Shown one piece after another: positions 1-6,800 of a stretch of DNA of 64,000 bases. Source of the stretch: Oegoconia quadripuncta (taxonomy: Eukaryota > Arthropoda > Insecta > Lepidoptera > Autostichidae); NCBI GenBank assembly GCA_949316235.1, contig OX438744.1, positions 40,591,278-40,655,277 on the forward strand, written 5' to 3'. A program made the position numbers and the translations under genes. The stretch's first letter is position 1. Each line of letters begins with the position of its first letter. The notes below the pieces were generated by a model that worked only from the letters and a program-made list of their open reading frames with translations, ran no database searches and was not told the DNA's origin.

Positions 1-735
1 GTCATATCTCCCAAAGTGTTTACCGCTGCATTGGAAGATGCCTTCAAGCTTCTGGGCAGGAATCTACATGACCGGCAGGTGCATCACAAACCCTCGATTT
101 GCTAACGATATCGTAATCATGGCTGAGACCCTGGAAGACCACGGCGAAATGCTCGATGACCTCAATAGGGTCTCCCAAGAAGTGGGTCTTACAATGAATA
201 TGGACAAGACAAAGACTATGATGAATTTCCATATTGTACCCACCCCTCTGAGGATAGGAGTTGTCGACGAGTACCTACCTACAGCTGGGACAAATAATCT
301 AATTAGGTAAATCCAACTTCGAAAAGAAGATCAATCGTCGAATCTAACTCGGCTGGACAGTGTTTGAGAAGCTACGTAACATCTTCTCGCACGTATGAAA
401 GTCTTTGATCAGTGTGTGTTGCCAGTGATGTCACTTATGGCCCACATAAGAAGGCTCAAGGTCACGCAAAGAGCAATGGAGAGAGCTATGCTCGGAGTCC
501 CTCTGCGGGATAGAATCAAAAATGAGGAGATCCGCAGGAGAACCAACCAAACCAATTATTGCCGTTGAGGCGGAAAGTTTCTCGAGTGGCGACCGCACAC
601 CGGAAGATGCAGCGTGTCATCGTCGTCGTCTCAGCTCAGCACCGACGGTTGTGGATATCTTTGGGAGAGACCTTTGTACAGCAGTAGACTTCTTTCTGCT
701 GAAGTGATGATAATGATGATGAAAAGCGTTTTGGA
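1..735 (+). pseudogene. RTE-type LINE reverse transcriptase, 3' fragment
   Basis: This is the degraded 3' part of an RTE-like non-LTR retrotransposon that enters from the left edge. Residues readable from 38-310 include FANDIVIMAE, the position of the catalytic FADD box with the first Asp changed to Asn, then LTMNMDKTKTMM, typical of the RT thumb region. Further on, in other frames, come a stretch resembling the RTE C-terminus (GVPLRDRIKNEE, then WRPHTGRCS) and a degenerate TGATGATAATGATGATG tail near 705-722. Several frameshifts and stops show that it is dead. The family call rests on recognised protein motifs, not on a search. Confidence 0.75.
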
Positions 736-787
736 ACACCCAAAAGCTTATGTTTGGGAATCTCTGAGGCATAATGTATATTCTTAC

Positions 788-871
788 CCGTTCTCCCAAA
801 TATTCCCGAATCACGTGGATAGGCTGCGACTTCATTATATTCTTATATCCGCACCAGTTGTAAAACAGCAC
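788..871 (-). CDS. Anoctamin exon (pre-TM1 segment)
   Basis: The exon has 28 codons, phase 0 at both ends, reading [17 protein letters not shown] then [11 protein letters not shown]. The acceptor is ATTTTTAG before 871 and the donor GTAAGA after 788. In anoctamins this stretch (W..W..KYQPLDLIREYFG in relatives) directly precedes transmembrane helix 1. It joins in frame to the exon ending INPRQ at 1579. Confidence 0.8.
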
Positions 872-3800
872 CTAAAAATTATATCGTTTCAAATCAGCAC
901 CGAAAAATATGTTTTATAACCAGCCAAGGTGTCAAATAATATGTCCGATAGAACGTCACAATCTTTATCCAAATTTAACCAATATTTTTAATGCTAGCTA
1001 CCACCATCTTATCTAAGTCTGTCGCCGAACAGCAATGTTAATGGCATTGTTGTTGTCCGGTTATATAATTAGCACTTGACCTCATTCACACCTGATGTTA
1101 AGTGAAGATTAGGCCGACGGTGGATGCATACTGACCCGGAAACCCAAATACTTGGGGAACTGGCTATCTCATCTCTTCAAACTTCAAGCGTTTATAGCAT
1201 CATATAAGATACTTAATATCATTTCAAATTAAATCAACTGGAAATAATTAAGGGTTATTGCATTTATCTGTCAGTCAGTATGTCCAAGCTATTACCGCTT
1301 CGGAAAGGGAAATCATCTATGGGAAAAGCAGCGGCGCAAGAAAACCACAGGACATTGTCCTTTTTTTTTGTACTTGATTGATTGATTGAATATTTATATT
1401 GTATTGTATTGCAACGTAACGGGGTCGTGTTAAAGGCCAAGTCAAGAGGACCCTATGTAACAACTTTATAAGAGTGAAGAGCCTGGTTGTAGAATTTTTT
1501 GAAGCTATCTTTTATGAAGTGTATTATTAAATTTTTGTGCAATAAAGTGTACTTGATTGATTGAAAGACAAACTTTACCTGACGTGGGTTTATCTTGGTG
1601 AAATCTTGATTCGGCACAAAGAAATATGGACCATCGTGCAATGGGTATACGTCTAGTATTATGTTGCTCTCCAATAAACTGTTAAAATGAACAAAACAAT
1701 AATAAATTAGATTATTAAAATTTACTGCCACCTTTATACAGGATTTTTTTATGCACAATGGGTTAGAAATTGACCTCAATCACACCTGATGTTAAATGAA
1801 GATGAAGAAGATTTTGGTGTTGCGGGTGCCCATGGGCGGCGGTGATTGCTTTCCATCAGGTGACCCGCATGCTCGTTCGCCGCCCTCTCATATAAAAAAA
1901 AATGAAATATTTTTTAATTTCTGGGCTAAATCACATAGGTAATAAAAAAAATTTGAACAGAGCTCTTCTCATGTGCTTCCCCTAATCATTTCTTAGATTC
2001 GCTGAAACTTTTATAAAGCGGTTACTTTTAAAAATTAACGCTGCCTATACTTAACTAAATGTTATCCGATAGAACACACAAAGTTTAGCTAAATTTGGAT
2101 TTGCCGTTCCCAAAAAAATTTCAAAAATATTTGTATGGAGAAAACAGTCTTAATGAAATTCTTCATACAAAACGCCAATTTCATAGGTAAGGACCTATTA
2201 GAACACAGGCGGCCTTATCATTAAAAGCGATAAGAATAATTACGGATATAAAAATTTCTGACTTATGAACCGCTCGGCGATATTTTTTTTTTATTTTTTT
2301 TTATTGAAGGTGTGCTTTAATGATAAGGCTGTCTTATGCCAATGCCAATTATTAACGTGCCATATTTTTTTTCATACGGTAAATAATCTCATTTGGTTAT
2401 AGTAAAGACTAAAACCATACCTATTCAAGCCGTAAAAATTTTCAGGAGCTCCAAATGGAATTGTAAGGAGTAATTTATACACTATGTTACTTCTCTCCAA
2501 GGTCGTATAGTTCAGGGGTCCTGGATACTGCGTGCTGGAAGGAGGAATATCATATTTATATTTGGTGCCATTTACTACAGGGTGCCATTTACTACAGGGT
2601 GCCATTTACTACAGGGTGCCATTTACTACAGGGTGCCATTTACTACAGGGTGCCATTTACTACAGGGTGCCATTTACTACAGGGTGCCATTTACTACAGG
2701 GTGCCATTTACTACAGGGTGCCATTTACTACAGGGTGCCATTTACTACAGGGTGCCATTTACTACAGGGTGCCATTTACTACAGGGTGCCATTTACTACA
2801 GGGTGCCATTTACTACAGGGTGCCATTTACTAAAGTACTACAGGGTGACATTTACTACAGGGTGAAATTTTATTCCTGTATTTCCTGTTTACTGACTCCA
2901 TTCTTGATTGCGAACAACTTTCCCACTTTTCTGCTGAATTCGGCTATGGTTCCTAGTGGATAGTTGTTCTTAATCATGATTGGAGTCACCAGCCGAAAAT
3001 TGGTGGACTTCCATGCTCATCCATATCATCTAAAATTCTAAATGGTATATTGAAAACAAATTATGGTATAGGTATATATAGCTTCGAAAATAGATTTATA
3101 TGTGTACGTGAGTGTTTGTTTGAGGTGTGTGTGAGAGTGTGTAAGTGAGTGAGTCTAAGTGAGTGTGAGTGAGTGTCAGTGAGTATGAGTGAGTGTGTGG
3201 GGTGTGTATTATCCACTAACTGTATTAAAAGCTAAAAATCCTCGTTCCATCAAAAATAGCGAAGAACACAATCCCCAAGGTTAATCTTAATACTTATATT
3301 AAAAAAAAATCCCCCGAAATAATGTCATTATCATCATATCAGCCAAAACACGTCCACTGCTGGACAAAGGCCTCCCCCAAAGATCTCCACAACGATCGGT
3401 CCTACGGAAGACGCAGCGTCCTCCCCGAGCCCTCCATGAGATGGACCGACGATTTGATAAAGATCGCGCGAAGGCGCTGGATGCGGTCAGCACAGGACCG
3501 ATCGAAATACTATAGTATCGTCCAATTACACCAAAAAAACTGTTAAAAGCTAAATATCCTCGAGCTTAAGAGCGTTTATCCCACACGGTAGTTCATACTC
3601 GTACAAACTTTCAAGTCCACATTTTTCGAAATGAATCCACCGATTCTAATGAAACTTTATACTATATGCAGGATAAATAGATCTAATAACTATTTATTAT
3701 TATTATTAAGAGCCCATAGTGTCCCACTGCTGGGCAAAGGCCTCCCTCATCTGTAGATCGCGCGAAGCCGCTGGATGCGGGCAGTGCAGGACCCATCAAA

Positions 3801-6800
3801 ATACTATAGTATCGTCCAATTACACCAAAAATTGTTAAAAGCTATAATAACTATTTAAGTATTTAAAAACCAAATAACCCGACAGCATAAGTATTTTGTA
3901 TTTTGGGGGCGCCATTTTGGTTTTTTTACCATAAAATGTATACTTTACACTTCTAGGGAACAAGACGAATCGAACGACACCTTGCACACTTGCACTTCAA
4001 ATACAGTAGAGCCGTTAAGGCTACAGGGGGTAACATATACATACATACAAAAAACCTAACCCATAATAATGAATTACAATGGAATAAGGCCGATGACGCG
4101 GTAAAACGATCCATCGACTTGTTCCTCACCGTGGGTAAAATGCATATTCGGCTATTTACGCCGATACCACGTTTTATTAATCAGTTCGCGTTTATAGGTA
4201 GCAAGTAAACAACGCGCTCTCATCATTCATCTAGCATAATTAATTATAATAAAATTTATCATTTCTAAAGTCGTATATTATCATTTCCGAACTATTTCGG
4301 CTAACACCCGAACACTCCTTTTTGAGGCTGTCGGGTATTTAGTAGAAAACATTTTCAAAATTTCGAATTTAAAACAATATATAGCATTTTTTCTGTTACT
4401 ATGGAAAATTTAAAATCGTTTTAATTTTGTATCTACACTTTTTTGAAAATTTTCTGTAGTAACTTTTTCGATTTATATACGTACTTTATGCTTACAAAGT
4501 TTCATTAGAATCGATTTATTGATTTTAGAAAAATTTGGACTTTAACGTTAGTATGAACTACCGCGGGGGATAAGCGCTCTTAAGCGATTTTGATATGTTT
4601 AGTATATAATATAAAAAAACCGCACCTACCATTACTGAGATGCATCCGGACACGGACACACATAACGCTGTGAAGTGTGAACTTTAACGTTAGTATGAAC
4701 TACCGCGGGGGATAAGCGCTCTTAAGCGATTTTGACATATTTAGTATTTAATACAAAAAAAAACCGTACCTACTCATTACTGAGATGCATCTGGACATGG
4801 ACACACAACGCTGTGAAGTGAAATACGTTACACCCATAATATTTCGTTGGCGATAAAAAATTCATACAACTAACCGCACAAGTTTGACCCATTCCCGTTC
4901 ATATCTGAGTTTCATGCAAGGCATTAGGGTGTCAGCTATATAAGGATCTGGATTCACATAGTCGATGTGACTATTCTTGAAGGGTTTATACAGCGAAAAG
5001 TAACCCCCATACTCCTCGATAAGCTTGTCCGGCGCGTGGACCTTCACAAACAACATGTGCAGGTGTGATTTCTCCTGAAATGAAAGAAAAATAAAAAAAT
5101 TTAACAGCCAAGTGTGTGTTGGACCATGCGCAGTGTAGGGTTCCGTACAATGTGCGGCAATATGCGGCTTTAGAAGGGAGCTTTTAGTTGTTTGACAAAT
5201 AATTTTCAAGGCAATGTACATTTTATTAGTTTTTCGACTTACTCATTAACTGGTAAACCTTACCTGTAATAGCTTTGCTTTAGCTTCATTTTATATACTA
5301 ATGCTATGAAGTTTTTCACATCGTAAACCGACCGTTTAGCTTATAGGGGGGGAACACTTTTGCTTAATATTTTTTAAACGATCCCTAAATCGATACCTGT
5401 AATATTAACGGCCTATTCAACCACAGCTCACATGATGGGGTATTAAAATATAAGAAAACTAGCTGTCCGCCCGCGGCTTCGCCTGCATGGAAGAACTTTA
5501 TCGCGGAAATTTTGTTTATCCCGCGGGAACTACTAGCTTTATCGGGATAAAATGCCTATATACCAAATTTCATCCAAATCCGTTCATCAATTCCGCCGTG
5601 ATTAAGCAACAAACCAACAAACAATCCAACATCCAAACTTTCGCACTTATAACATTAGTTAGATAATTTAAAATAACAATATTAGTTGGATTCAACTGAT
5701 TCCCCTCTTTAAAAAATATCACTTTTTCAGCCTGATTAATACATACCCATGCTTAATTACAGCTTTTTAGTACTAACCTCTGAGCTAAGCCTCGGACAGA
5801 TAGTTTTGTATTGCTCAGATTCAAATTCAAAATTTTAAAAATATTATTTTCATTCAAGCATAACAATCTTGTACACAATTGTGAGAGTATCCTGTTAAGC
5901 TTTTTAAAACTTGTGTTAGGATACTCTCCTCTCCATTCTTGTAACATTTTTACTTTATGCGTTATTGAAATTGAAAAACCTGGATTAGTTTGATTAGTGC
6001 TTATGTGAGTTGTAAATATAAAATGTTGTTAACAATTACGTTAACTGAGTAGCACAAAACTATCTAATACTTTAAAATATCAGAATCTCAATTAACTACA
6101 GCTTGGCATTCCTGCTTTTTTTCTTGTGTCCTCTTAAAGCACCTCTCTCTATGAAAACGCTAATAAAATGGTGGATCAATAAATCTATAATTTGATAAAG
6201 TTTGTCGTGATTTCTGTATTATTAATAGTTATATGTAGTTCGACACAATAGATCATGGCTATTAGGATTCAAAGTTACTAGTTTATTCCTTTGGCCACTA
6301 TTTGGTACAATTTTAACACAATTTTGGGACATTATCAAAATAACTGAATTCCACTATGTATTCTAGCAACAAGTACGTCTTAACCTCTACATACATAGTT
6401 CATAGACCTAACCGGGTTTCTAAAAATTACGTCATTACATGGCTCGTTTTTAGAAAATAAAAAAATAAACAATTATTTCATTTTGTAATCACTCAAATGA
6501 CTAAGATTTAATTCAATTCACTTATGCTTTTTTTTTTTTTTTTTTTTTTTTTTATGATTGACTGGATACGCGTTTGACCACAATCTCACCTGATGGAAAG
6601 TGATGCTCCTCTTAAAGTACCTCATGCAGATCACCATCATCATATCAGCCACACAGGACGTCCATTTGCTATACATAGGCCTCCCCCATGAACGTTCAAA
6701 CGGAAGCAGCCTGCATCCAGCGATTTCCCGCCACCAACTCACCACACCATGTTCGACCTCCATTTCCAGGCCCGCGTTGATGGCCCCCATGAAGAAGTTG

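Noticed and set aside
2567..2867. CRISPR array
   Set aside because: Head-to-tail units without spacers, in a eukaryotic setting; the same holds for 55637 and 51529.
2532..2963. Open frames over the 17-bp array (plus strand)
   Set aside because: They arise because the unit lacks stops and its length is not a multiple of three; no start or protein family supports them.
4862..5221. 119-codon minus ORF as one exon
   Set aside because: Its N-terminal 49 codons are intron and repeat; a clear acceptor at 5075 marks the real exon start.
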